Assembly (NCBI GenBank): GCA_932521025.1
Contig: OW051469.1
Coordinates: 5,034,398-5,098,397, forward strand
Source of the DNA: Oscheius onirici
Taxonomy: Eukaryota; Nematoda; Chromadorea; Rhabditida; Rhabditidae
Reading direction: 5' to 3'
DNA: 64,000 nt
Shown: positions 46,542 through 60,000 of the stretch, piece after piece
How the letters are laid out: every line of letters starts with the position of its first letter
Numbering within the stretch: position 1 is the first letter of the stretch
The notes under the pieces: generated by a model
What the model was told of the DNA's origin: nothing
Database searches by the model: none
The model's input: only the letters and a program-made list of their open reading frames with translations
Translations under genes and position numbers: made by a program

Positions 46542-47776
46542 CTGAAATAAGCAGAGTTTAACTAAAAAGAAGAACAGATCAGAGAAGATGGTGTTAAAGG
46601 TCACGTGGTTGAGAGAAACAGTGAGAGTCAAGACAGAGAGGTCAGTTGGAATGGGCAACCGGGAGAGATGTCATCGACTGATAATGATGTTTTGTAGAGG
46701 CTCTGTTTTACAGAAGACAATTTACAGTAATCAGTCTTTTTAAATACAATTTCGTACCGAACTGAAGCTAGACTGTAGTCTCTAGAGAATGTTCGAAATT
46801 TGACAATTCAGTATTTCGCCTGGTCTTCGATCAGATTTGAGATCTCTAAAAACGTATTAAGAAAATAGTTGACTTCTACGTGTAAATATACATTTTTTCC
46901 GATGTTCTACGTGCATTTACATGTCTTCAGGATCGACTAGCGACGCGGATGTCACTAACCCAGATCTCATGCAAGATTAGCTGGCTCAATGAGATCCACA
47001 CGGTGATTCGACAAGTCTTCCTTGATTTTTCCCAACTAAAGCACTTTCCATTATTCCTTGTCTATTCCGTTAGTTTGGTTTATTGTGTATTTGTACTGCT
47101 GAAACCTCTAAGATTCCGGAAGTCTGGCTAGTGACTGACGGGACAAGAGCGTATTCCAGAAGCAGAGTTGCTTCTTACCTCGTATTTCAGCTTAACTTTC
47201 TTTGTAATTAACAAGTTTTTTCGTGTGAAACGGATCAAAAGGTAGGATCTCTTCCCTCGAGTTTGCAACATTTTCTGCCCAGGTGTTAACATTTTTCGGA
47301 CTGTTTGTCGGTCAAAAAAGATATCTAAATGAGATAGAAATCTGAAAAGTCACTTGTTTTCGGACTCTCTCCACCTTGCCGCCAAATGTTTCAATTTCGT
47401 GTTCTTCCTTTCAAATTGAACTCTTTCTTTAACAAGAGTTCGTCAAAAAGACATTGGGTACGTATGAGGCGTGAACTAAACGTTTTACACTAAACGAAAG
47501 GAGGTTTGGAGAAACCAATGGACCAATTCGCCCACAAACGTTATGCTTAGACCTTCTCTGATCAGAGACCCTTTACTCATCCGAATTAGAGTAGGAGTTC
47601 TGAAAAATTACGGTACTGAGAGGCTGTAAGTGTGAGAGTCTATTTTGTTCAAGTGGCTACTCGAAGGTCACATTGAACTTTTTCCAGTTTCACTCAAACC
47701 TCCTCCTTTTCTACGAACAATTACTCACTTTTCTAACCTATCTTCGTGTCATACGTTTATCTCAGAATCTCTCACA
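46542..47776. other. Intergenic region upstream of two divergent genes
   Basis: About 1.2 kb between the small basic protein (minus) and the dehydrogenase (plus). No exon chain recognised; a 60-codon hydrophobic ORF at 46949-47131 has poor codon balance. Confidence 0.4.
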
Positions 47777-49106
47777 ATGGAAACCGTTGCCATCACTGGT
47801 GGCTGCGGAGTTGCTGGACGTGCTCTCGTCCGTCGTCTGATCAGTAACGACCAAGTCAAGGAGATTCGGGTTCTGGATAGGAATTGTCCCAGTGGAAAGA
47901 GCTCAACAAATCAGAAACTGCGTCATTATCAGATTGATCTCACAGATGAGGCGGCTGTAGAAAGAGCTCTATTTGGTTGCACATCTGTGGTTCATTTGGC
48001 TGGACCAGCCATTCCTGCACTGTATCAGGGCAAGGAGGAGAAAAAGAAGATGTGGGCCGACAGTCTGGAAGGTGGGTTAAAAGAAAGATTCTAGAGAAAA
48101 ACAAAAGTATTCAGCCACCGAGGTCCTCGTCGATAAAATGCTTTCTCGAGGAATAAGCCGCCTAGTTCATGTTGGAGACGCCTTCTCTGCACTTCCGGTA
48201 GAGGACAATTATGGTCTGGGAGAGGACATGTTTTCGTAAGTTATCTATCCAACTCCCTGTGGAACTTGCAGTGACTACCCCAAAGCCTACCTTCTCGGCG
48301 AGTACGGAGAAGCCCGTACCCGTGCTGAAATGTATGTTCGTAACGCGGTCAAAAAGAACGAAAACTTTGATGGGATCTTCCTGCGACCTGTGCATATTCA
48401 CGGCGAGGGTCAGGTTAGCGAAACGATGAGGCAGCTCGTCCAGTTGGCTAGGGAAGGAAAACTGCCGTATGTGGAGGGAAATAGGAGAGGCATGACACAA
48501 TTTGTAAGTCAACTTGGTTTTGTAAAGAAACTGAATTTAGATCTATGCTGATAACCTGGCCTCCATAATCGACACAGCCATTTTTGGACTGTCTAAAGAT
48601 GTGAACAGGTTTTCCGGAGAGATTGTCTACTGTATGGATGAGACAAACCTGTACTCTTATAGAGATGTGAGTTGGGATTCTCAGCAAATAAAAAAAAAGT
48701 CTGTTTCAGTTCCTTGAACTTCGCGTCAAGACTCCTCTCTTTTCATCGAACATGACGGAGAATTTCACCTCGACCTGGCTCTACCACTACTACCAGTACT
48801 GTAGAAACATGTTTGGCTTCACTGTACGTTTTTACGCTTTTAGTGATTAAACATTTCCCAATGAAATCACAAATTAGGAATTCAGGTTCCCGAGAGGACC
48901 TTGGCCTATCCGATGTTCCGTCTGATTTTTGAGAAGTCCATTGGCTTCACGAACAAAAAGCTCAGACTGTTGATGAATCACGTACCAGAGGTGAGCAAAT
49001 AACTACTCAGAAATGGGAAAACAATGTTCAGGTTCCTCAAGAAAAGGCTCTCCAGCTATCGGAAAACATTCAGCTTGATGGAAGGACCAAGGCCATGACC
49101 GGATAG
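47777..49106 (+). CDS. 3-beta-hydroxysteroid dehydrogenase-like (extended SDR)
   Basis: An NAD(P)-dependent extended short-chain dehydrogenase of the 3-beta-HSD/isomerase type, like the nematode hsd genes of sterol-hormone metabolism. Seven exons (47777-48071, 48115-48235, 48272-48503, 48541-48666, 48710-48823, 48886-48990, 49032-49106) sum to 356 codons. The N-terminus VAITGGCGVAGRALVRRL holds the Rossmann TGG-x-G-x2-G, then a DRNCP acid end of beta-2, SVVHLAGPA, ISRLVHVGDAFSALP and the active-site region KAYLLGEYGEARTRAEMY. There the usual Y-x3-K is Y-x3-R. FLRPVHIHGEG and FVQ/YADN-type motifs follow. No C-terminal membrane helix is evident. A Lys to Arg change may alter or abolish catalysis. 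Confidence 0.85.
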
Positions 49107-51657
49107 GAACACGCCTTTTCTTTTTAAACTCATGTTGTCTGTGATATATCTTCCCATTTTTTATCTGTTCTCTACATTGTCTTCTCCAACAGAAGTCAGT
49201 TGTCAGTGGATCATAAAGGCTCATAAAATGTGCTCTCTGGCGCGACCTGTCAGGAGGACTTCATGTCGTACACGACGGCTCTAATTTATTGTGGAGGACT
49301 GCCGGCCAGACGGTAATAACGAGGAAAGAAATGAGGAAGGAAGGGCTTCAAGGAAGAATTGGGAGTGAAAACTGAAAACTTCCCGATAATAAGAGTTTTG
49401 ACGATAGAGGAAATCGTTTGGAACTCGAGAAACGAATGAAACCCGAGAAAAGTTGTCTTCTCTAGTTAACTTCTCAACAAGACTAATCTCCGTATCCGAT
49501 CTCCTCTCGGACAAATTGTGCTGTAATATCGGCTGAGCTCTTTGTCTACTCTGTACCATAGGGGTACACAGGCGCCGCTTGCGCCATCCGTGATTTAGTT
49601 ACGGGGTGTCTATCTGGGCGGCAGGCTTTGAGCCGCTCACGGAGATACATATCATAGGCGATTAATTGTCACAGGATGGAGAGAAGATTTTCTGACTTTT
49701 CTCTTGGTAAACCAACGAACAAAGTGCAGAGAATTAGTTTTCCTGGATCGAACGAAATCTGTCCATAGTCTGAGAGTTTCCGCTAAAAGTAGCACTTCCC
49801 GAAGGAAATCAGAGAAAACACAAAATCTTTGAAGTATCTCTATCCCTATACATAGATTTTGTAAACAAGAAACCTTTGAAATTTATCGGTATCTGGCGAA
49901 AATCCCTTTGGCCTTCTTGTGTATCGGGTATCAAAGAGCTCCCGGCTCCAGGTGAACAGCCGCCACTGGAAAGAAGGGGAGCCCGAAAGGTCAGCTCTTT
50001 TACAACAATCATGCTAATAAAGGTATGAGCTCTTTTGAGTTAGTGAGAGTGGGTTTTTACTAAAGTGAAGCTCATTCCAAAGTTTCTTTGAGCAGTCAGT
50101 TGCCGCTGGGTACTACTTGTCATCACATGCCGAAATTGTGTATTCTTTTCAAAATTGTTATCAATTTCTTGTAACAAATTTAATAACTGTAACGATACTT
50201 GTAATGGCAGTAAAGAAATGTACCAGAGGTAATCTATTTGTTCGCGGACAAATGCTGAATGTAGATGAAACAGAGAAGTTAGGAGCATTGTTTGTGAGAA
50301 GTCATCCGGTTGACGTAGAATTTGACAGTCTCTGGCTCATACAATATCGCTGCAGACAGTGAAAAATATTCTCTCAGAGCATAAACGTCTTTCTGATCAT
50401 TCCCCGAAACAGCTATCCAGCTCCCCAATCTCTACCCCGATTTCCTCACTTGAAAAATAGCCATTACTCATCAAGGAAGACAAAAACTTCCTCTCCCTTT
50501 CAAAACAAATCTTCTTCTTTGCCTCTCTCTCCTTGACTGAGAGCAGCGCTGTAACTCTATCACACAGCGTCAGGTCTGCTGATAGCAGCCCATCATCCTC
50601 TCTGCGCCCTCTTTCCCTCTGTTTCAAGCTACCGTAATCCGAAAGAGAGGGAGCCGAAGCCAGGATCTCGTCGGGAGGTTGACCGGAAAAAAGGGGCGGT
50701 CTCGGAGAACTCTCCTCCTCGGAGAAGAGCGCCTGTGCCACAACTGACGCTGCAACTGTCACCTCGCCGCCCCTCTTCCCTTTGGGCTCCCCCAACAACT
50801 GTTTTCAGAGCACATTGAAGAGCCCGATTAGTAGGAATTGAGCTCAACAGAAGTCTCTTTGAGAGTAATTGACAGCCGCTTCGGGAAATCTGGGGACAAC
50901 TCTCTTTTGTGACAAATTTGGGATCTCCCAATCTTCTGGTAAAAAATTTAGTTTTCTACTTTTTTTTAGAAACTTCGTAGAGTTTTGATCTTTCTCGACC
51001 ACAGCATTAGCGAGCATGAGTTGCAATTCTCTGATAAGACTGTCTATCCGAAGGTTGAGAGATGAGAGTACGATATCTTTTTGAAAAAGATTGAAAATAG
51101 TGGAGCTTTCCATGGCAAGTAGCAGAACCAAAAAGACACGATTTTCAGAAACTACCCAAACGATAAATAGCTGTGAATTTCTGACCTAACGCAATTGTAT
51201 GAAACTGTTAACAACAGGAGAAAATCACTTTTGGAATGAACAAACTGCAGGCGTCATCTCATTGATTTTTTTTTGAGTCCAGTGATGACTAACGGATAAC
51301 AATCTGCTTGAATTTTTTTAGAACCTTCTAGTTTCAACCTTTTATATGTTTTGTAGTAGCTTAATTTTTTCATTCAGCACCGTTAACTTCTATAAAATTT
51401 ACTACTTTGGAATTTCGCTCTCTCGTCAGTATCTCGTAAACTGTAGACTTTCCATCATCGCTGGCACTGTGCTTTTCACATCTGATCGGGTGACAAGGAA
51501 CAGTCATGAGTACCAGGACATTTATCACAGCTACCGAAGGATATAGGGAGAAGGGAATATTTCTGACACTTTTGTGAGACACTTTTTCCAAATCTTCAGC
51601 TTTCTCACTTTTCATTTAGTACACAGGAAATGACAATGCTTTCAGGTAACCTTCTTG
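49107..51657. other. Upstream region of hlh-1
   Basis: About 2.5 kb without a clear gene. A minus-strand 133-codon ORF (50397-50798, reading GQPPDEILASAPSLSDYGSL) is the longest and could be an exon or chance. The size matches the multi-kilobase upstream region needed by hlh-1 in C. elegans. Confidence 0.45.
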
Positions 51658-53724
51658 ATGAACGGTGATCCATCCTGTAACCCGTACAACAACCTGTACA
51701 GTAGCTATGAGAGTCCTCGCGTCCTGCCGACGACGGCTGCCAGTGACATCACAACTCTGACCAACTTTGCCACCTCACAACCGGAATACGCCACCACGGC
51801 TCTGTCTTCGTCCTATGGAGAACTGTACCGGTGAGTTAGGTGGGAAGGGGGTAATTTAGCACAACCGGATGCGACAAAGAATAGTTTTCCCATGAGTTCG
51901 GTCTTTTTATGGTCATTAGGTCGGGCTCTCTTCGCGCTCTTGCAAGAGTGCGCGACGGCTGTTCGCCAGACGCTATCGGGATCAGGCGATACTCCTGTTG
52001 CGAGACATGACTCTCGGCTTCATCAGCCAGCTTTTGTGGATAATTCATGGAGAAATAGAAAGTTAAATAATAGAGAGATGAAACAGAAAATGATTCAAAT
52101 TGGAAACCAATTTTCAGCTACTCTAACTACTACCCAGCCTATCCTGGTCAAGCGACTGGCTCCAGTACTTCCTTCTATCCTGACCTGACGAGCTTTTCGA
52201 CCCAACGGACGGCTGATTTCTCCGCTCTTGGAGACAACAAGGAAGTCAAAGTTGAGAAAGATGGTGAGTAAATTCATTGTTTCAAGTTAGACCAGCCGAT
52301 TTCGTACCCTACAACTGTAATAGAACTTTCCAAGTTTTTCCAAGTTCAAAACTTAATTGTTGCCTAAATTCTCGACAGGACATAACTTGTTGCCTGCGCC
52401 TTCAGAGTGCCAAATCATAGAGGGACTTGAAAACAGTGAAAAGGGGGTTATTTCGAAAAACGGACGTGGTAGCCGGATTCCTCGCAAAATTTCGACAAAA
52501 TAGTTGCCCTCAGATTCGCATTTTGACAGTGCAGAGGGGTTGAAAAGTTCGAAATACACTTCGGGCAACCTTAGCGTTTTAAGAGAGGATGCTTATTTTC
52601 TAGAATCTTCTATTCTTACTGGCTCAATTTTGGCGGCAGAGGATACGACCTCGGATCCAGTGGATCCAAGCAATCCACCTCGACGAACCAAATGTAAGTT
52701 GCTCTCAATTTAACTGACAATATATCACGAGAAGGTACTATTTTCTGTTTGATGACAGTCTAGAGTAGAATACAGTTTCAGTAGACCGGAGGAAGGCTGC
52801 CACGATGAGAGAGCGACGTCGTCTGCGCAAAGTGAATGAAGCTTTTGAAGTCGTCAAGGCGAGAACTTGTACCAATCCGAGTCAGAGATTACCGAAGGTG
52901 AGATTTTTTCTTCTCCTTTCATTTTCTGTCTCTTGACCGTATCAGACAAGGTTCAAAAACGCAAAGTTTTCAGGTCGAGATTCTCCGAGCCGCCATCGAG
53001 TACATCAACAAATTGGAAGCAATGCTCCAGGCTGAAGGAAAGTTCACTCCGATCATGCTGAACCACCAGAAACAAGCGCTGGGAATGGGTCACGGAACCG
53101 ACTATTTGGTATTTGTACTACTGTTTTGAGAAGTAAACTGAAATAATTTGTAGAGCTCCGGAGCATTCCCAACATTTGACGCTGGAGGCTACGACGACGA
53201 CGATCTGTCGACCGATGACGAGCCAGACAGCCCTCAACACACCGGTGAGCACAAGTTAGTAGTCGTTGATTACTTTAAACATTCGCTTAGGAGAACGCGA
53301 TTACGATGTTCTGAGAAGTGTCATTTGATCCTGTTCATATTTTGAACAGTATCCATTAGAAAATTCATGTTTTGCTGCTGAAACGCTATATCAATAAGAA
53401 ACTTTTAAAGTTCTAAAGCATTAGGTTCAGCTCGCCGTCCCTTAGGTTTTTAAAAATTTCCCTTCTATCAACAATTGTGTTTCCAGTGGCTGTACTGATA
53501 CTGACCTAATCATCAAACAGTAAATTGAATCAAATAGTCGGGAATTCAACCTACAATAATCTCATTTTTTAGCGGAGGGTCGAAAGAGGACCTCCTTGGA
53601 TCGTCTGAGTCGAATAGTGGCAAACATAGCCGGGGAGGAGGCCGCAGCAGCGGCAATCGCCGGTCAACCCGATCACGCAAATGAAGACGATTCCGAAGAA
53701 GCCAAGAAACTTCACATGCTCTGA
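51658..53724 (+). CDS. hlh-1: MyoD-family bHLH transcription factor
   Basis: The single nematode MyoD/Myf5 ortholog, which drives body-wall muscle fate by binding E-boxes. Seven exons (51658-51830, 52118-52263, 52640-52693, 52782-52897, 52974-53108, 53154-53244, 53573-53724) encode 288 residues. A Tyr/Ser/Thr-rich N-terminal activation region (about 1-120) precedes the basic region [20 protein letters not shown], which has the myogenic Ala-Thr pair, then helix 1, loop and helix 2 ([21 protein letters not shown]), about residues 125-180. An acidic stretch ([15 protein letters not shown]) and the conserved tail [15 protein letters not shown] follow. The exon starting with ATG is preceded by GCTTTCAGG, so trans-splicing or an upstream exon is possible. 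Confidence 0.95.
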
Positions 53725-54260
53725 TTTTCGTCGTTTTTCTATAGTTTTTCCCATTGTCACCTGAATATTTGCTCAATGTGCCTAAACTCTTGCCTCAGTG
53801 TATATAGTGCCTTATAATCCTTTGTTTATGTACACCCATATTGTCTTGTCTCGTGGAAAAGAACTTTTCCAGGGATTGTAGTTTTTCGTCTGATTATGTT
53901 TCAGTTCACTTCCCCACCTTGTGGTACTCTTGCCGTTCATTTCCTTTTCAATTAATGAATTTTCATGTGCAACTTCATATTTTTTGCAGCTACAATTTGT
54001 AGAAAGCATACATAACAAAATCGAGAATTATGTAGGGAAAATCCGGGGAAAGGGACCGGTAGTGGGCGAAAATACGATTTTCTAGTATAGAGACAGAAAA
54101 AATTTCAATAGTATTTCTATGGGAATGAATCGGGGAGAGGAGATGAGGGGTCAATATGGCCACTTGGAATCAGAGGAAAAATTCGCTTGTTTTTAGAAAA
54201 AGAAACCTTCAACAGAAGGGCAGAATTTAGTAGAATAACCTTTGTCAAAAGGTTAAGCAA
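53725..54260. other. Convergent 3' flank
   Basis: Holds the 3' ends of hlh-1 (plus) and the coiled-coil gene (minus). No gene seen. Confidence 0.5.
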
Positions 54261-57099
54261 TCAAATTTGGCGCTCAAAAACGGGACTAGGAGAGTCGGAA
54301 CTATCTCGAATTCCACTGTCGATGCTGCTGTTGGAGCTTCGACTCTTCTTGCCGACCTCACTGGCTGACGAACTGCTATAAGTGACTGAAGATTTCGATG
54401 AAACGGAGCTCGGAGTGTGACTGAGGGGAGAGACAGGGCCGTCGGAACTTTCGGAAGAGGACTCGTCGGTTGTTACACGAAGACTTCGTTGGCCAGTTCG
54501 AATGACGTCTGAGGGTCGACGGGGCTGAAAATGGTTTTTGTTTTCATCGAGAGAAGAATTGCTTACCACTCTCTTGGATCCGAATCTATTACTCCTTCTC
54601 GGCTGGATAGGAATACGTAGGACACTATTTTGACGACTGAAGTACTGGGGCTGACTGTCGTCCACGACCAAATGAGTCACTGCTGACATCGAGGCGGAGA
54701 AAGGGGCCTCGTCAAACTCCTACAAGCTTTATTTTAAGAAATCCAAAAAACCAAAACTCACATCAAACTCATCGTCCTCTTCCGCTCTTTCCATACTGTT
54801 AGTGCTTTGTGTTCGTCGGAGTCCTTTCTTCCTCATGGCTGCCACCTGATCACCGAGATTCATCAGTTGTTGAAGGATGGCCATGTCGTTTTCCACTAGC
54901 TCCATCTGAAAAAAATTCTATTTTTTATCCCTGGAATATACTAGAGAACCGGTCCAGATGTTCTCGTAGCCCCAAAAACGGTATTCTCGGCCTTCTTAGC
55001 GATTATGACCGCATCGAGAGCAGTAATTAGGGAGCAGATCCAGGTGACAGCTAAAAGACTACCCGGGATCTGTTACGCCGTTGCGCAACAAGGATCAGTC
55101 TCTTTTCCATGAATTCAGTCCCTCCCGAATGTCCTCCAAACTGACCGCTGCGGCCATTCACAAAAGAGACGGTTCCAATTTTATTGGCACAGCTGGCACG
55201 GTGATCTCGAAAAGCGTTTGAGCAGCCGCCTGGAATATACGGAATGCGCATGACTAATTTCCTGACTGTGACCACCGGCTTTTGTGGGAAAATTCTACCC
55301 AATTCCCGTGGCTGACCGTCGCTTTAGCGGAGATCGGAATGTGAGATAATTGTAATAATGCTGAAATTGGGGACTGAAAGTAATGCAAATCTGATTGACA
55401 GTTTATTTTCATTCTCGTCCACAATTCTCTCACATTCAGTCGGTCATTCGGAGGTCATTTCATCACCGCAGAAGAAAAAGCTCCGAGAATTGGTGGCAGG
55501 CACGGCGGTCAAGCTGTTTGAAAAAAAGAGACCGAGATTCGGGAGGGCGCTCGATGGCATTGTTAGCGTAATTGGAGGGCTAGAAAAAAAATGCTAGATC
55601 TTTGTCCTCTTGACCCGTCTCTTTCATCTTCAGGATGAGAAACTTCTGGAGAGTGACTGATCCCCCTAATTGACTGTCTAGAACGTGTTCGGTCTCACAT
55701 TCCCCGTTCCCTTCAGTCATTAATAATGTCAATTACATACGTTTATATTGAGAGGATCATTTGACTGTGAGGACAGATGGTCATGGTATCAAAAATTCCA
55801 CGGAAAAGGTCACCAAGGGACATCTGCTTCTACTTCTTTTTGAAAAATCTAGAAAATCCCTTTGGTATATCACGGACTGCCTCTTGAGGATCGAGACAAT
55901 ACCTGTTTATGTATGCGTATTCGGTTGCCTCCACCAACTATTGTTTGTCCGTGAGGGAGAGAGTACCGACACAAGGACACCCGAACTGTTGAGGCTATGG
56001 GTCAGCGCTAATGCCATTATGCGAGGGGAAAGAGGAGAAAATTAAGCGTATTTTGGAGACTGGGTGTGAATAGAATTAAATACGAAAAGAGCTACTTCGG
56101 AACTAAAATAGGAGGGATACCCCCGTAAGATTTTGATGGGTATCGCAGTAGGGTTTAGAATGCTGTAAATTAACGACGCTTTAATACGTGTCAGTTACAT
56201 TGCTTTTTCATTAAACTTTCATAATTCTTTCTTGCAGTCATTTCTAATTTGTGATCAGCTGATAACTTTTCCGTCATCCTAATCCTGTTTTTCTATTTTT
56301 CATGCAATGTTTTGAAAGGAGCTTTTTCCTCGTTCGATAAGGGAACGTTCCTTGTGATTTTACTGTGCAGTATGCTCACGAAGCACAGTGATAAAAGTTG
56401 GAAGCGAGGAGATTCAAAAGTCCTATGACGTAGGTAGCTGACAAGGAAACAGTAGACTTTCCGACTACTGTTTCGAAACAAAAGTCCCCGTAAGCCCTGT
56501 CTATTTTGGTGGTCAAAACAGATGTCCGACTGCTTCTTCGTCCTTCTTCCCTTTCCCCTCTTCTTCCGACTAGCATTGAACCGGTTTAGAGCGCATTAGC
56601 CACAGCTGGGCAAATTGTGAGGAACGCGCAGTGTGACAAGGCGCCAGTACATTTGGAACGTGATTAGTGTTAGAAGAGCAGAAATCCAGAAAAATACGTA
56701 CCATTTTCTCGCGAATGACCTCGTAGGAGGTATTGTTCTCCTTGTCGTAGAACTTTTCTCCCTCAGAATCAGGAACTTCGGTAGGGCAGAAGGGGGAGGA
56801 GGAACGGGGAATCTACAAACTATTTTTCAAACTGAAATGTTAAAAAATTCACTTCAGAAAGTCTCTTTTCGGAAGTTGAAGCCTCTTCACAAGACACACT
56901 CTCCTCCAAATTGCAGAAACTTTTAGCTTTCTTGTATCTGGAAAACAAGGATTGAAGAAAGTTCTAGTTTTGCTCAGATTCTCCTGAACGTACGAGCAAA
57001 CTATCTAACAGTCAAATGTAAAAAAAAAACTGACCGCTCGAGACGCTGAATGCGGTTTGTGCACATGGCACGGTAGGTACTGAAGTCGTCCAGTTCCAT
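54261..57099 (-). CDS. LURAP1-like coiled-coil protein with Ser-rich tail
   Basis: Six exons (57035-57099, 56853-56937, 56702-56812, 54762-54905, 54567-54719, 54261-54524) sum to 274 codons. The start MELDDFSTYRAMCTNRIQRL sits just behind TTTTTCAG. A helical segment spanning the third and fourth exons (SYEVIREKM, then MELVENDMAILQQLMNLGDQ) resembles the LQQL coiled coil of leucine-rich adaptor protein 1, which links MRCK kinases to myosin. An acidic linker (ERAEEDDEFDEFDEAPFSAS), a basic patch (IPIQPRRSNRFGSKR) and a long Ser-rich tail (SSVSSKSSVTYSSSSASE) follow, likely heavily phosphorylated. Intron 3 is about 1.8 kb and contains an 83-codon open frame on the same strand (55051-55302) that was not included. 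The family call is tentative; the exon chain is firm. Confidence 0.7.
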
Positions 57100-60000
57100 T
57101 ACTGAAAAATGGATTGGTAAATTAGTTGAAAACAAGAAGAGAGAAAAGACAAATTACAACATTAAAATTTTTCGAAAGTTTTGAACTTTTTACTATTTGA
57201 TTGTGGAGATCAAAGAAGGTAGGTGTCCAAGAACCTTATACTTTGTCCCCATTTCAAAGAAAATAAGAGGCCATTCAAAGTGGCAGTTATAGTTTTAAGT
57301 GAACATATGGGAATAACAGGGACATAAAGGATTGATCGTTAGTGATTACAGTAGGAGATAACCGCTTTGAACTGGAGACAGGGGACGAAGGGCGGAGCTA
57401 GGGTCTAGGGTCTGGAATTCGGAGAAGGACAAGAGGACACAAGGTACGCAAATCAGAAAGTGAGAAATTAGTGAATGAAAAACATAGAGGTTTTTGCCAA
57501 CGGGAAAATGTTGAAGCTTTGCTCAATGGTCAAGAGACTACACCGGTAAGTCTACTTGGAAAACGTGTTGTGTTCTTTAAAATCAATTAAAACTAAATTA
57601 AAAATTGTTTTGCGGAAGGAGCCACCACAACATAAAGTGCAAATGAAACGCATTAGGAAAACAAACCATTTTCTGGCTGAAAAGTACAAAAAAAACACAC
57701 AAAAGGCTGGCTGATTGACAAACCTAAAATCAAAAGGCGGTGCCCCCTTTGAAAAATGACATTCGGGAAGAGAATAGCTGACAAAAAAAGAGGAAATGGA
57801 GATTGCCCTGTCTTAAATTTTAGATCAGGGTGTGACTAAAAGCCTCGGTTCCACTGTCTTTTCAGACGAAAATCGGAATATTTTGCCTTTTGATCACCCG
57901 AAAAATGATTAGAATGGGGGCAAACGATTGAAGAGAGGCTTATAGCCAAAGTTTTCTTCTTCCTATAAGTCTTTCCTGAAAACTGTTGATAACGGAATCT
58001 GACCCAGATGTCATGTTCCTTATGCAAAAGAGGGCAGAGTCCAGTCGTCTAAGCTCATCTTGGAAAAAAAAAGAAAGAATTTTAAGCAGACGTTCAAATG
58101 TTGCTGAGAAGTGAGCGAAAGAGCCGGAGTCATTCGGAGCAGGCTGCTCTTATCGTAACTGTACAAAACGGGCCACGTTATCGAGAATGGCTGACCCCCG
58201 GGCTCTGCTCGTGCCTCCCATAAATTGGATGTTTCATCGAAAAAGAGAGGGAGCTGACTCACAAAAAGACGTCAGATGGGATGAAAAGGCAGAGGAAGAT
58301 TGGATGCTTGGAGAGAGGAGAATGCATGGGAAATGTATTTCAGGTCTTTTCTATTTTTAGAACAAACCGTTACGTGATGTTGAAACTCTAGAACAAAGAC
58401 ACAACTTGCAAAAAGGTTGTATGAGCATTGATCAACAACTGTTTAAATAAGTACATAATTGCCAAATCGAAGCAATACAAAATTCCGCAAAGACAGAAGT
58501 TGTCCTATCAAGATGAACTGGATTGCTCGAGTATCGTCAGGAGGACGAAAGGAAATTTCGATAAAAAGGTTTACTGGAGAATCTAGCGTACTGAAAATCC
58601 TTGTGACAGAGTACATAGGATACCGTTTGCACAGGTTTGTACTGTCGATAAAAAAGTTTCTGCTTTGCAAACACAATTTCCGACCAGTGTCTAATAAAAA
58701 CTTTGAACAACATTCCAATAGGACCGATGACTGGAGAGTCGCATTAAAACTGATTGTAATAAGCAGTCAGCCTTGAAACAAACATGAACGACAAATAAAG
58801 ACAGAAGAAAAGATGGGTCTAGTGTGGAATAATAGTGATTAGTGACAGGGCAGTCGAAAACCCGTCTCTTTTCTGCTTCTCGACTAGCTTGGCAGCAGGG
58901 TGGAGAGGATAAATTACAACATCTGCACCCAATGGCAAAAGACTCTCTATGCACATTGCGGTGAGAGAGGCGTGGTCTCTGTTCCTAATGAGAGTATGAG
59001 AGGAGGGGCGGGACTGACTGACACCGAGGACGATAATCGCCGGTCGCGCATTAGCCTTATGGGGTGAGAGAGTCAATGACATGCCGGCAGTGAGAGAGGA
59101 CAAACAAGGCGACAGCACAGATTAGATCATTAGGAGGATGGGATTAGTTGAGCTTTACAGGTAGAGTTTTAGGTGAAATTTGGCGTCGTTTGAACACAGT
59201 CATTCAATTCGAAAAGCTTGATAACCTGAGCAGGCATTTTGAGAAAACGACCTCACTCCAGTAGAAACAGTGGCTGCATTGATTTACAAATAGTTTCCTT
59301 AATATTTGGTATTCTTCTTAATTATTTCTCAGCAAAGTGTAGGTTCCGCTCATTGATACAATCCACATATTGGAAACTGTTTCGAGAAGGCGATGCAAGT
59401 TTGAAAGTAAGTGGTGCTCCAGTCAAATGTCTCAGTAACCATGAAAGTCGTGTGAGCCCAAAATGGCCAAATTTCTACAGTTGCAAAAGATCACTGTTCA
59501 AAAACAGAAATTATAACTCGCGTCATCTAATCCCCTTCCGTTTGTAGAACGCTGCAGATACAGGAGATGGTGCAAAAGACTGGTAAAAGTGGAGAAGAAA
59601 CAGTCAATGTCTGCGGAAAAGAGGGAGACAGAATTCGGAAATGATCTAGCGATATGACTAAACGGACGCCAAATATTGTTTTGGTTTTCTCTGTTTCAGG
59701 TCTCTTCGCTGCAAGAGGGAATTGAAATGGAAAATGGACTAAAATAGTGACCGTACCAAACTTTTGCAGCATTATCATCACGCCACTTCCGCTACGTGGA
59801 AATGATCTTGAATATCCCCTTATCTCTCGTTTCTTGGAGAGTCGTGTGTGGGAGTGCTGACCCCAGAAGAGAACAAAAGAGACTTTCCCCTAGAGGAACA
59901 AGATAAGAGAGGTTATCTGAACCTGGTGAGTTCAGTGAACTCTCAGTCTCTCCCAAGAGGTCATGCCTCTTACACCAACCGGAAAAAGAAGTCAAATCAG

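Noticed and set aside
55051-55302. An 83-codon ORF in intron 3 of the LURAP1-like gene
   Set aside because: The neighbouring exons join in phase without it, it has no acceptor at a suitable phase, and no domain was recognised.
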